This document shows positions 44,448-58,600 of a DNA stretch of 64,000 bases, piece by piece (the first letter of the stretch is position 1; each line of letters begins with the position of its first letter). Origin of the DNA: Anas platyrhynchos (lineage: Eukaryota > Chordata > Aves > Anseriformes > Anatidae). The notes below the pieces were generated by a model. It was not told where the DNA came from and searched no databases. It was given only the letters and a program-made list of their open reading frames with translations. The position numbers were made by a program, and so were the translations under genes. The stretch is taken from contig NC_092591.1 of assembly GCF_047663525.1 (NCBI RefSeq), positions 29,979,001-30,043,000 on the forward strand. The letters run 5' to 3'.

Positions 44448-47350
44448 GGCTTTTCCCAGCTTGTCACCGTGTCCTTGGGCCGTGGGGACGGCTGCTCAGC
44501 AGCCCCGCAGCGAGGCTGGGTCCCCAGCCCTCAGTCCTCCCCATCCTGGGCCACTTTTTTGGGGATGTGCTACCCACCGTGGCCAGCCCAGCCCACAGGC
44601 AGCCCCCAAAGATCACCGTGGGGGCCCCAAGCACCCCAAACGCCCACCCTCACCGTGGGCTCCTTCACGGGGAAGCCAAGCTCCCCGGCGCTGCCTGGGG
44701 CTCCGACCTGCCGCAGTGGAAAATTTGTCCCCCGCCACATCCTTCAGCTGTTTACCGAGCCGAGCGGCTCCGGCAGCCCAGAACAAAGGGGCCACGCCGC
44801 AACAACGGAGGAAGCACCGAAATAGCAACAAAGCCCCAGACAAAGGGCAGGGGAGACGGGAGGCGAGAACGGGGCCGGGAGCAGCACCCGCTGCGGCGCC
44901 CGTGGGGTGCCTGGGGCAGGGCCGCAGGGCCTGGGGTGCGATTTGTGAGCCACAGGGGTGCCATCAGCCGGGGACATGCTGCAGCCGTGTGACAGCGCTG
45001 GGCGCTCGGCGGTGCCGCTTCCACCAGCAGCAGGGTGATGGTGGCATGTGGCAGCCCGCAGGCTGCTCCCTGCCCATCAGCAGGCTCCTCACGGGCACGG
45101 AGAGCATCAACACGTCCCCGTCGCTCCCCCCCAGCCCCTCCAGGAAGATGTCACAGCCGTCAGCTGCCGCGGCACACGGATGGTGCCGAGCTGGCTCGCG
45201 CTGCCGGCAGCTCGCAGGGATGCTGAGAGCTGCAGCTCCTCGGCAGGAGGGGAGGGCTGGACCCCAGTGCCCATGTCCACTGGGTTCAGCACCCTCGGGG
45301 ATGTGGCACGAGGCCCCCCCGGGCTCCCTGTGAGGGTGGCTGGGGTTACAGGTGCCACCGGGGCTGGCTCGGAGCGTGGCAGAGCCCATTTGGCTTTCCA
45401 GGTGGTGAAACCCGGCTGAAAAGCCAGGGCCGGGGCAGCTGAATGCACGCGGGAACATGGCCAAGGGCGGCGATGGGCATCCCCGGCACGGCGTCGGGGG
45501 GAATTTGCTGAAATTGTTATTTTCCATCGAGCCAAAACGTTGCTCAGGCTTTTGAAAGCCCGTGGTAACCATGGAAAGATCCGCGGCACAGAGCAGCGTG
45601 AGCTCACCCTTCTTTACTCTAAAGGAAACGGGAGGGGGTGAAAAATGGGGCAAAGCCCTCCTCGCACACATCCTTCTCCAGAAACGCAGAAACAAGCGGC
45701 CGGCCAGGCTGCCCCCACTCCCACCACGGCCGTGCCTTCCCCTTCCAGCCCATGGGGTCAGGGAGAAAACCCGATGCTGGCCAGGCTCAGGAGGAGCTGG
45801 GGGTCCCCACCCGGCCAAGGGGACCCCACAGCTGTGAGCAGGGCGCGGAGCGGGGCTCAGAGCATCACCCGCCTGCCCCGAGCTGCTCTGTGCAGCAACC
45901 TGCGGCTGCCCCAGCGAGCTTCCTCTTGAGTCATGGAACATCTTCAGCCCGGAGGCAGCTCGGAGGCAGGAAACTCCCAGGGGAGCCGAGGCCCCGCTCT
46001 GGGGCTGGGGCTGGAGCGGGGTCTCGGGGTGGGGGAAGCCCCACGGGAGCAGGGCGCCCTGGGGATGCGGGGCATGGGGTGGCCACGGGGCAGAGCAGGA
46101 GGTGGCAGCGGGGCTCTCGCCGGCCCCACGGCACGGCCGTTTGTCAGGAACACCACCGGGTCAATGGCAAACCTTCGTCAGCACGCATGACCTGGATTCA
46201 GGGGAATTAATTAGGGCGCAATCAATCGGCGCTTCTCCCGTCCCTTGCCTGTCACCGCTGCCACCCATGTGCCCGGCAGGGACACGCGGTGTCCCCAGGA
46301 CGCCTGCAAGAGGGCTGAGCAGGGCTGGTGCCAGCACCGGGGTGCTCCAGGCACACGGGGACACGGTGCAGCTCGGTGGGGCTCGGTGCTGCACGTTTCC
46401 TGCCCCGGCACGGCGGCGGTGCTCGCCCCGAGCGGTGACCACAGGCGATGTCGAGGCGCCTGGAGGGACGAGGCAGCAGCCCCGGCACGGGGCAGGTAGC
46501 TGTGGCAGGAAGCCGTGCCTCCTGAGAGCGGCCGCAGGGCTCCCCGCTGCAGCGAGGGTGGGATCCGGCCCCGCTCAGCACCCTGCTGTTGGGTTTAGTG
46601 GCCACCACTGGTTTACGCTGCTGAAAGCCGGGCCGGGGGCTCCCCAAATGGCTCTGAGCTGCTGCTGAGGCCGGTTTCGAGCAGCGGGTGCAGCTCCGGG
46701 TGCTCAGGAACACCCAGGAGCCCCCGGCTTCCCCGTGGGGGCCAGCTCCAGCACCCCAGCGTCTGGCTCGGCCACACTGCCCACAGCTGGGTGGGGGCCC
46801 GAGGGGGAGCTGGGGTCCTCCTCGCCCCCCAGTGCTGGGCACATTCACCCCACCGAGGAGATGAGGGGCTGACGGGGGAAGCCTTGCTGGGATGGTGATG
46901 GGGACCCGATGGGATGGGGTGGGAATGGGATGGGAACACGGATGGGATGGGGTAGGATGGGTTGGGATGAGTAGGGGATGGGGAGTGAGGATGGAGAGGC
47001 TGGAGAAGGGGTGGGGATGGGATGGGAATAGGACGGGGATTGGCTGGGAACGAGGATGAGGATGGGGTGGGATGGGGACGGGGACACGGGAGGGGACGGG
47101 GTGGGGACGCGGATGAAGTTGAGCCTCTCGGTTTCTCTCTGGTTCTGCAGGAGCCGGCGAGGCAGAGAGCAGGCTGTGACTTCAAACGAGCGAGACGTGA
47201 CGCAGAAAACCACAGAGGGAGGAAAAACAGCCTGTTCCTCCCCGTCCCCCCCTCGGCTCCCTTCCCCGGCCCGGGTACAGAGGCGTTGGTGCCCCGTGCT
47301 CAGCCGCCAGCGCTGGGGAGGAGGAGGAGGAGGAGGCAGCCAGCGGTCCC
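44448..47350. other. CD6-CD5 intergenic region
   Basis: 2.9 kb with no credible coding frame. It holds an AP-1-type TGAGTCA (about 45928), a homeodomain-like AATTAATTAG near 46205, and a G/A-rich minisatellite (46885-47115, units of ggatggg / gggatggggt). The last few hundred bases are the likely CD5 promoter and 5' UTR. Confidence 0.55.
46885..47115. repeat. ggatggg-type minisatellite upstream of CD5
   Basis: Purine-rich array of 5-10-base units (gatgggatgg, ggggtgggat). On the other strand it creates a Pro/Ser-rich open frame of no significance. Confidence 0.8.
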
Positions 47351-50300
47351 ATGGCAGCCTGGCCGCCCGCCCTGCGCCTGCTGCTCGCGCTGGGGGCATG
47401 GGGTGAGTACGGAGGGACCGGGCACGGGGTCTGGGTGGTGCTGGGCGCCTGCTGGGTGCACGGCCCTGTCCCTACAGCGCCGGCACCTCGGGCAGCGGGT
47501 GGGGGAAACCCAGCCTGGCCAGAACCCGGAGATCACACGGAGCCCGTGGTGGCTCCCCGCTGCTGGGCAGGGTGTGGGGCTCAGCCCCGTGCCTTGTGCT
47601 GGGGGTCACCCCCTTGCCGGGGTCACCCCCTTGCCAGGGTCCCCTGCGCACGCTCTGAACATGGCGCTGCGGGGAACTTTTGGGGACAGGGAGAAGCAAA
47701 AGGGGCTGGCCGAGCACAAGGCCACAGTGCCGCCGCGGTGCTGCTGGGGCTCTGGGAGATGAAATGAGGGCGCTCACCAGCGGGTGCCAGTCCCCAAAAC
47801 CCCGGTGTCCCTGGTGCTGGGCTCCCAACGCCCCCGGCAGCCGCCCCGTCCTTGTCCCGCAGCCCCTCGGCCACCCCGTGGGGTCCAGCCTGCCACCGTC
47901 CCTGCCTGCTTGGCCTGGGCTTCCTACCAGTAATGCTGGCAACCAGTGAGCGGCACTTAGCAGCCGTGCTGTGCTCCTCCGCCTGTTTTTCAGCAGTAGC
48001 CATCCACCAGCACGCTGCGGCTGGTTGTGGGAGGCTGCTTGTATGTAACGAAAGGTAGGGAGGAGTAGAAGTGAAGGCAAATTCACCAAGAAAACCAGAA
48101 AATGCTCTTTTATTGCCAAGAAAAAAAAACAACAGTGGCCTATGGGGTCTGTGCTCCCCAACCTCCCCGCTCATGGCAGGGCTGCCCAGCGCGCCCAGCC
48201 TCACCTTCCTCCTCCTGAACTCCTGCTGCCAGGTGGCGGGCTGGGGACGCTGCTCATGGTGGGGGTGTGGGGTGCAGGTACAGCTGATCCCATCCCCTTC
48301 TCTTGCAGCAATCTGCAGCCACAGAGGAGCGGCCCTGGACAATAAAGGTGAGCACTGGGGGGGGAGCAGCTCACCAGGACCACCTGGGGCTTGTTAGCAC
48401 GCTGCCTTTCGGACTGGACCAGTGCCCGCTGCATCACGGCGGCTCTGGCCCCACAGCTCTGGCTTTGGGGCTGCGGAACCCGCTCGGTCCCACGAGGCCA
48501 GCAGCGGTGCTGTTGTGCCCGCTGTGAGTGTGTGGTACGGGGTCCCGGGGCTTTCATGGCTCCATTTCCCCTGCGCACCCCGAGCAAGCCCCGTTTCCTT
48601 CCTGCCCCATGCTGCCAGCAGCCCCAGCTGCCGCCGTGGTGCCGAGCCTCACTGCAGCACCGAGCCAGACCCAGCTGGAAAACCATCTGGGGGCTGCGGG
48701 GAGGGGAGGAAAGCCCCTTATGGCTCTGCTCTCCCCACAGCCCCCCTCCTGCGGCTCACCGGTGGCAGCTGCCGCTGCGCCGGGAAGCTGGAGGTGTACA
48801 CGGAGAAAGGCCGGAGCCCCGTTTGCGGGGACATGAAGAGCCAAGAAGCAGCCAGCATCTGCCAGCAGCTGAGCTGTGGCCCCCTCATTGCCACCAGCCA
48901 CTTGGCGATGGACAGCAACAGGGAGGCACGGGTGCAGGCGATGCGCTGCACTTGGATGGGCACCTGGGAGAGGTGCCGCTGGATGCCAGCTAACTGCAGC
49001 AACCACGCCACCTTTATCTGCAGTGGTGAGCATCACGCAACCCTCCCCCAGCCCCCCTGTGCCCCCGCTGCCTCTACTGTTGCCTCCCTTCTCGTTTCAG
49101 AGCCAGCACCCACCACCACCAAGCCTCCTACTATGCCACCGACCACCAGCCCGGAGCCCACCGGTGAGAGCCCCGCTGCCCGCGCGGCGTGGCAGGGCTT
49201 TGCGTGGCTGCTGGGGAATTTGGGGAGCCCAAATCCCGCCTGCGATGGCCACGATCTCCCTGTTCCTTCTCCAGGCCCCCCCAGGCTGCGGCTGGTGGAC
49301 GGCAACTTCAGCTGCTCAGGCTTCGTGGAGCTCCACGTGCGGGGGCGCTGGGGGGCCGTGGCGAGCAACCCGGGCAACTGGATGGAGCTGGGTGCCCGCA
49401 TCTGCAGCACGCTTGGCTGCGGCAGCCTCATCGGTGGCCCCACGGCCCCGCAGCCCAGCCAGCTCCTCGTGAAGTGGGAGGCGGTGGAGCCGTGCAGGAG
49501 CCCCCAGCCCATCGACTGCTTCAACAGGACCCGGGCCGAACGCGGGAGAGCACCCGCCTTCCTCACCTGCTCAGGTGAGGGGCGCACCGGGGGGTGCTGT
49601 GGCGGGGGGGCTGTGGATACCTCTCCCTTTTGGCACGCAGGAGGTGGGCATGGGGAGCTGGGAGCACCCCTGGGTGGCAGCGGTGCCCCTTCCACCCCTC
49701 ACGCTGCCGTCCACCCACTGCCGCTCTGCCTCTTCCGTGCGTGAAGACAAAACAGGAAATCTCCCGTGCGCGCTGGGTTCCTGGAAACTGCACCCCCAGA
49801 CCCTGCTCTGAGCCTACAAGCGGGAAAAGCTGGGGAGCCAGCACCCCGAAACCCAGCGCACACCAGGGAGGAAGGTGTCAGGGTCTGGCAAGCTCTCCTC
49901 CGTGCCCCCTTTGTGTTTTCTACAAGCGGTGTGGTGGGGGAAGCTCGCAGGCAGCTCGCGGCTCCCCGCCGAGCAGCCCCTTGCTCGTGCCAAGGCTGGG
50001 AGAGCCAAGCCCTGGGGCGAGCGGCTGGCTCGCTCCAAGCCCGTCCATCTGCTCGGGCTTTGAAGCCAGACCGCGGGGTCTGGGGGCTTAACGGGATGAA
50101 GCGCAGCAGCTGCCGGGGAGGTTTCACAGCCGTGCTCACCGCGGGGACAGTTCCAAGCCCCTCGACTCTCTGCCACCGCTTGTGCGAGCCCCCAACGCCC
50201 GCGGCACGAGGGGGAAGGGAGAGGCGGGCATGGCGAGCACCCCGGCCACCAGGTCTCTTCTCCCACAGGTTCCCAGCCGCAGGCGGTGCGGAGGCTGGCG

Positions 50301-51768
50301 GGCGGCCCCACGCCCTGCGAGGGGGACATCGAGGTGTTCCAGCAGGGCCGCTGGCAGGTGCTGTGCGACCACCGGGCGCTGCGCAACGAGCGGGGCCGGC
50401 AGCTGTGCAGGGAGCTGCGCTGCGGGAACCTCTCCTCCAGCACCGAGCTCCGGGAGCCCCCTGCCATGGGGGTCAGCTGCGACGTCCGCCACCTGCACCT
50501 CTGCCCGGACAGCCCCCGCTCGCTGCGCTCCTGCTCCCGCACCCGAGTCGTGTGTAAGTGGCCAGCAGCTCCCCGCCGGGCTCCCCCAGACCCGGCAGGT
50601 GCTGTCCCCGCACGGTGACATCCGTCCTCTCACAGGCCAGGACTCGAAGCCGCATCCCGCCGGCGTACCAGCGGGCACGGTGGCAAGCATCTGCCTGGCC
50701 CTGCTCCTCTTTGGCATCCTCCTGCTCATCTGCGGCCCTCCCGCCTACAGGTGGCTGATGAAGAAAAGTAGGTGGCGAGCTCCCCGTTCCCCCCCAGCCC
50801 CTCCAATTTGTGCCTGCCACGATGCCCGTGGGATCCCCAGGGTTTGGGGCCACGCGCGCGCTGCTCCCCCCCGTCCCCAGCCAGGTGCCACCACGGGACG
50901 CTGGTGCCACAGCCCCTGTCCCCATTGTCCCTCTGCTGTCCCACGTGGCGCTGGCGGGGGGATTAGGTGCACAAAGGCGCGTTTCACGAGGCGGGCGGCG
51001 GGTCCCGGGGGGATTACCGGTGGGGGGATTATTCAGGGCGGCAGATGGGGCCGGCGGGGGGCCGGCAGCCGGAGGAAAAGAAGCTGGCAGCGGGGCGAGC
51101 CGGCAGCTCCCCGGGGAGACGCGCCGGGCCTCACCGCCTCCCCTCCCGTGCAGTCTCCAAGAAGAAGCAGCGGCAGTGGATCGGCCCCACGGGGCTCAAC
51201 CAGAACGGTGAGCGGCAGCAGCCCCAGGGGCGGCGGGCAGGGAGCGGGGTTTTGGGTCGGGGCACGGCGGCGTGCGGGGGCTCTCGCTTCCTGCCACCGC
51301 GTTGACTCACCGGGGCGGCGTTGACTCAGCCGGGCGGCGAGCGGCTCCCGCTCTTACTCAGCCCTTCGGGAGGGGGCCCACCTGGCTTGGGGGGGGGGTG
51401 CTCAAACAACCCCGAGCACCGTGCCCCCTCCCTGAGCCGCCCCTGCCTTGCAGTCTCCTTCCACCGCAACAGCACCGTCACCCTGAGGCCGCGGGCAGAT
51501 GGGCAGAGGGCGCAGGGGGGGGACAACGACTACGCGCAGCCCCCCCAGAAGAGCTCCCACCTGACGGCGTACGCAGGTGAGGGGTGGGACGGTTTGGTGC
51601 TGCTGGCTGAGGGGTGCCTGGGGCTGGCGGCCCCCTCCTGAGCCCCAGTAAGGAGCTGTGCCCTGCTCGGTTCCCTCCGCAGCCCTGGAAGGCGCAGCCC
51701 GATCCTCCAACCCTCCGGACAACTCCTCTGACAGCGACTACGACCTGCAGTCGGCCCGCAGGCTGTGA
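47351..51768 (+). CDS. CD5: CD5 lymphocyte scavenger-receptor-cysteine-rich glycoprotein
   Basis: Ten coding exons: 47351-47402, 48309-48347, 48741-49025, 49101-49163, 49275-49574, 50269-50553, 50636-50767, 51154-51207, 51454-51576 and 51683-51768. Introns are all phase 1; 472 residues (human 495). Signal peptide MAAWPPALRLLLALGAWG; SRCR1 (about 31-125), a Thr/Pro hinge (126-146, PTTTKPPTMPPTTSPEPT), SRCR2 (147-246), SRCR3 (247-341), a transmembrane helix (about 354-376, ICLALLLFGILLLICGPP) and a cytoplasmic tail. The tail is strongly conserved: KKKQRQWIGPTGLNQN, VSFHRNSTVTLRP and NSSDSDYDLQSARRL. The 39-base second exon is phase-neutral and corresponds to the tiny exon 2 of mammalian CD5; it could be skipped without loss of frame. 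CD5 damps antigen-receptor signalling in T and B1a cells. Confidence 0.95.
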
Positions 51769-51856
51769 CCCCCACAGAGGTAGGGGCGGCCCAGCTGCGG
51801 CTACTCACGTGTTGGCAAACCACCTCGCTTCCTGCCCTCCCTCCTCGCCCTGCAGA
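51769..51856 (+). other. Probable 3' UTR intron of CD5
   Basis: A donor (cagag|gtagggg, at 51779/51780) sits just after the CD5 stop and an acceptor (ccctgcag, ending at about 51856) follows. Mammalian CD5 also has a wholly non-coding last exon, so this is the likely counterpart. Confidence 0.55.
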
Positions 51857-52594
51857 CTTGAGGTGGGATTCAGCACATGGAGAAAGGTAAAGCACGAGCT
51901 GAGCAGAGCCGGCGGAGAAAAAGACAAATCGATGCCTGTGCTGGAAGCCCCCCCCTGTCCCCCCACGGCCTGGCAGAGCTCGTCCTGCTCACAGGGATGC
52001 GGCCACTCGTGGGGAGACCTTGCCTCTCGCCGTGTCCCTGCCAGAGCAGGAGCTGAACCTGCCTGCGCCCCCCACCGCCCGCTGAGCTCCCCCCAGGCCG
52101 AGCAGTGCTCAGCTCTGAGCCCCCGCCCGCTTTGGGGTGCCGCAGCACCCCGCTAACCGAGCACCCTTCCGAGAAAGCTTCCTCAACCCTGCCCCGGGGC
52201 CTCCCGCCTGGGAAAGTGCAAGGCGGGGGCTTTTCAAGCTTTTTGTATGAGTCTGAGAGGCAGCTGGGTTGCAGCAGGCTTTGCACGCGCACCGAGAACG
52301 GAGCAGCCGCGCTCACGACAGCTCGGAGGGGGATTGCCGGCCTCTCCACCCCGAAACCGGGATAACCACGCTCCTCCGCCCCGCAGGAGGCTGTGCACGC
52401 ACAGGGCTCCGTGCTTCGCCAGCAGGACCTCTGCTCCTCGGGCAAGGCTGCAGAGATGTGAGCTCGGCCGTGCTTGTGCGGTGCAGAGTGAGATTTGCGC
52501 CCACGTACGCAGCAAAGCGCAGACGCGAGGAGCGCAGGGAGGGTAAAAATGTTGGGAACCAAATCTGAGATATTTAACGAGCAGTGGTGGTTGT

Positions 52595-52600
52595 AATAAA
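52595..52600 (+). terminator. CD5 poly(A) signal
   Basis: AATAAA about 830 bases after the CD5 stop; the sequence from 51857 to here is the 3' UTR exon. Confidence 0.7.
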
Positions 52601-52839
52601 ATTGTTTTTCTAGTATTTATGTCTTGTTCTCTTCCTTCTACTACCACCAGTGCTGCTCCTTAGACCGGCAACCTCGCAGCCAGTGAGGGAAATCGCATTG
52701 CACAGGGGGAGAGAGAAATGGTGCTGAGGGGCCAGCTGGGCTGACGCACGGCACCACAGCAACGGGCCCCTTAGGGAAGATGAAAGCAAGAGAGCAGGAA
52801 AGGCAAATCAGAAGAGGGTCCTGCAAGAGGGTGAAAGCT

Positions 52840-52845
52840 TTTATT
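52840..52845 (-). terminator. VPS37C poly(A) signal
   Basis: AATAAA on the minus strand, about 1.0 kb after the VPS37C stop; the 3' UTR spans roughly 52825-53861. CD5 and VPS37C meet tail to tail with about 240 bases between their signals. Confidence 0.7.
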
Positions 52846-53861
52846 GACAAAACCAAGAGGAAGTTGATGTAAGGAGGCCCGGATGGCACTAAAAGATCAA
52901 TACAAGTGCCAGCTGGACGCCCTGCCGTTTCCGAAAGCAACCACTGCGGTGACCTCACGTGCAAGTCGTTGAGATTTATTACTGTAATTAACCACGAGAT
53001 GGAACTGTGTCCATCAAACCCCCAAAGCATTCCTCTTTTTCTAGTCCATTAGTAACCATACCTTATAAATAACTTACAGGGATACAAGCAGGATTCGGAG
53101 GATAAAGTGCTGAGCAAAGCAAATCCCATTTGCATTACGAGCTGGGGGCACCCCCCGTTACCTAGTGTTTCCTGAGGAGAGAGGGGAACACGAGGACGGC
53201 TGGAGCTGGCAGCACCCCACAAAACCGCCCCGGTTTTTGCTCCCCGGTGAGCTGTGAGCACCTGGATTGTGCCGAGGGAAACCCAACCTCACAGGCAGCG
53301 GGACCACCTCAGGCAGAACGGGTTTGGAAGTCACCCCACAGCAGCGTAAAAACACAGCCGCACCTCGAGGCCTGGCTCGCTGCTTCCCCCTGCTACAGCG
53401 CATTACAAGTCCAGCTGCCAGCCTGGCTGGCTCTGCCTCGCAATTCCAGGAGGGCCGTGAGTGTTTTGGGTCAGAAATACTGCCAGTGCTTCCCACCGTG
53501 CCTCCTGAGCACCTGTGCAAAGGCTCAGAATTGCTGCACGCCACGTGTCAGCCAAAGAGCAGATGGCAGGCACGCAGCGAGGGTCTCTCAGTCGCCCCCA
53601 CACGCACAGAGGGGTGGGTGCCGTCCGTGCGCGTCGCTCCCACGTTCCCCGCAGCAGTACCTCGATGACTCCCCGCATTTTATGATGGAGCTGGGGAGAG
53701 CGGCCACTCCAGCCCACCAGCAATCGTCCCAAACCGAGCCTAGAGCTGCAGCTGCGACCGCCTGCCACGTCTCTCACCCTTCGCAACGCTCTCGGTGTGC
53801 TCCTCTTCCTCGGTTTGCTGGGAGGAAGGAGCAGCAGAGCACGCCGCCCGCGAGTGCCAGG

Positions 53862-55846
<1,985 letters not shown>

Positions 55847-56404
55847 CTAAAGCCCGCTGCAAATAGCCACTAATCCTATTATGGAGTTAAAAACAGCTTT
55901 GCTGAACCACTCTAAACAGCTATGCCAGAGAAGTTCCCTTATGCTATAAAGAATCACTGAGACCGAGAAGGAAAACTGAACGTTTCTAACCAGTCCTTCT
56001 TTGGCAGCTGACTTTTTTATTTTTTTTTTCCTTTTCACAGCGTGCTTGGAAGGATCACTTACGCCTGCCAGACGTTTTTGTCAAGGAAACACCTACTCAC
56101 AGCCCCTCGATAGCAGGACGACGTCACGCCGACTCCCAGGCTCCAGCTGGCTCTCCCTGCACCATCCCATTCACAACTCCTGCTCTCCCCGATCTGTTTT
56201 CCGTGCTCAGGACCCACAAGAGCTCAGGGATCACTGCTACAACGCGGCTTCCTGCCCCTGGCCAGCTCTCCAGCTCCTCACCCCATCTGGTGTGCTCCCT
56301 CCTGCCTGTGGGGTGGCCCCGCTTCCCTCGCTAATGGCTGCTGGGAACGGTGTTGCTCAATGCTGGCTGGGTGGGGAGCTTGGTGCAACGCCTGGAGGTT
56401 TAAA

Positions 56405-57140
56405 GATTGCTGAATAATGGAAATAAAAGAGAGGGGAATGAAGGGGAAAGAGGGGGAAGTGAAGGGGAAATGGAGGGGGAAGAAAGGGGAAGTGGGGGAA
56501 ATAAAGGGGAAGTGGGGAGAAAGAAAGGGGAAATGGGGGGGAATAAAGGGGATATGGGGGGAAATAAAGGGGATATGGGGGAAATAAAGGGGATATGGGG
56601 GGAAATAAAGGGGATATGGGGGAAATAAAGGGGATACGGGGGGAAATAAAGGGGATATGGGGGGAAATAAAGGGGATATGGGGGGAAATAAAGGGGATAT
56701 GGGGGAAATAAAGGGGATAATGGGGGGAAATAAAGGGGAAATGGGGGGGAATAAAGGGGATACGGGGGGAAATAAAGGGGATATGGGGGAAATAAAGGGG
56801 ATATGGGGGAAATAAAGGGGATAATGGGGGGAAATAAAGGGGATATGGGGGAAATAAAGGGGATAATGGGGGGAAATAAAGGGGAAATGGGGGGGAATAA
56901 AGGGGATATGGGGGGAAATAAAGGGGAAAAGGAGGAAAATGAGAAAGAGGGGAAACAAAGGGGAAATGGGGGGAAAATGAAGGAGAAATAGGGGGAAATA
57001 AAGGGGAAATAGGGGGAATAAGGGGAAAACGGGGGGAAATAAAGGGGAAATGGGTGGAAATAAGGAGAAAGGGGGGGAATAAGGGGAAAGGGGGGGCAAT
57101 AAAAGGCAAATGGAGGCAATACGGGGAAATAAGGGGAAAC
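56405..57140. repeat. 20-base minisatellite in the VPS37C 5' intron
   Basis: About 35 tandem copies of a unit of roughly 20 bases, ggggatatgggggaaataaa, with variants (ggggaaatgg, ggggataatgg). The inner copies are nearly identical; both ends are degenerate. It lies upstream of the coding exons, within the presumed first intron, and gives long Pro/Phe/Ser-rich minus-strand frames that are not proteins. Confidence 0.92.
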
Positions 57141-57279
57141 TAGGGAAATAATGGCCCTGCCGCACTGCTTGCCTGACTGATTTCAAACAGCGCTGTGCTG
57201 CCGGGGCACGTTTAGGGCCTGCCAGGCGCTCGCGCCACGGCTTCTGAGACGCAGCAACGTACCGGGACGCACCGGGACG

Positions 57280-57640
57280 CGGGCGGGGGCGGCGCCGCTG
57301 TCCTACCCGCTCCGCCGGGCGCGGCGCCCCCGCGGGGATCACCCCGGAGCTCGGCGGCAGCTCAGAGTGAGGGCAGGGCCGAGCGAAGCGCCCGCGGGCC
57401 GCCCCGTACCGGCCCGGTACCGGCGCCCGGCGCCCCCGGTAGGCGCCGCCGCCGTCCCCCGGCCGCTTCGCGCTTCCGGCTTCCGGCGCGGGGCCGGAAG
57501 TGGGCGGTGCCACCGCGCGGGGCGGGGAGCGCCCCCCCCGCAGCGCGGCGGGTGGTACGTCCCGCCGCCGCCATCTTGTGGCGGGGGGGGGCGGCCTCAC
57601 GGGGCCTGCGGGCGGGCGGGGGGGGCTGGGGGCTGCCGGG
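57280..57640 (-). promoter_or_regulatory. CpG island, probable VPS37C promoter
   Basis: CpG-dense 350 bases with CCGGAAG-type ETS cores (57474-57500) and a YY1-like gccgccatcttg (57567-57578). No TATA box. It fits the non-coding exon 1 and promoter of VPS37C; no gene on the plus strand starts here that I can see. Confidence 0.55.
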
Positions 57641-57689
57641 GGCAGGCCCGATGAAAACAGCCCTGTGTGGCGTGGAAATAAAGTTTATA

Positions 57690-58600
57690 GAGTCACTGAG
57701 TCACGGAGTCATGTAACCACAGTCACAGAAGCACAGAATGGCCCCAGTTGGAATGGTCCCATAAGCATCACCGAGTCCAGCTCCTGGCCCCACACAGCTC
57801 TACCCCAAAATGCAGACCTGTGGCTCAGTGCACAGCCCAAACACTTCCTAAATTCAGGCAGTGACTGCATCCCTGGGGAGCCTGTTCCAGTGATTGACCC
57901 CCCTCTCGGTGAAGAACCTCTTCCTGATGTGCAGCCTAAACCTCCCCTGCCTCAGCCTGACACCATTCCCGCGGGTCCTATCACTGGTGATTAAGGAGAA
58001 TAGGTCAGCGCCTGCCCCTCCACTCCCCCTCGTGAGGAAGCTGTAGACCACGATGAGGTTCCCCCTCAGCCTCCTCTCCTCCAGGCTGAACAGGCCCAGT
58101 GCCCTCAGCCGCTCCTCATACATCTTCCCCTCTCGGCCCTTCACAGTTTCGTTGCCCTCCTCTGGACACTCTCCAGCAGTTTCATGTCCTTCTTGTCCTG
58201 TGGTGCCCAGCACTGCACGCAGTGCTCGAGGTGAGGCCGCACCAGCGCAGAGCAGAGCGGCACCATCGCCTCCCTCGACCGAGTGGCGATGCCGTGCTTG
58301 ATGCACCCCAGGGTATTGGCCCTCCTGGCTGCCAGGGCACACTGCTGGCTCATATTCAGCTTGCTGTCAAACACAACCCCCGGATCCCTCTCTGTGGGGC
58401 TGCTCTCCAGCGTCTCATCGCCCAGTCTGTACGTACTGCCAGGGTTGCCCCTTCCCAGGTGCAGGAACCGGCACTTGCTCTTGTTAAACTTCATGTGGTT
58501 GGTGATTGCTGAGCTCTCCCATCTGTCCAGGTCTCTCTGCAAGGCCTTTCCACCCTCATCAGAGTCCACAACTCCTCCAAGTTTAGTGTTACAGTCTGTA
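57690..58600 (-). mobile_element. CR1 LINE, 5'-truncated, minus strand
   Basis: On the minus strand the sequence encodes the C-terminal part of CR1 ORF2: reverse-transcriptase end blocks [35 protein letters not shown] and [15 protein letters not shown], then, after a frame change near 58140, [21 protein letters not shown] and [17 protein letters not shown]. The 3' end lies at the low-coordinate side (gttggaatggtccc near 57740). The element keeps about 900 bases of an original 4-5 kb, so it is a dead 5'-truncated copy with at least one frame break. It sits between VPS37C and the pepsinogen gene. Confidence 0.9.

Noticed and set aside
44964-45941. Minus-strand frame of 325 residues between CD6 and CD5
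   Set aside because: No similarity to a known protein, no matching splice sites and composition typical of open GC-rich intergenic DNA.
56278-57600. Minus-strand frame of about 440 residues rich in Pro, Phe, Ser and Ile, and similar overlapping frames
   Set aside because: Pure translation of the 20-base minisatellite in different registers.
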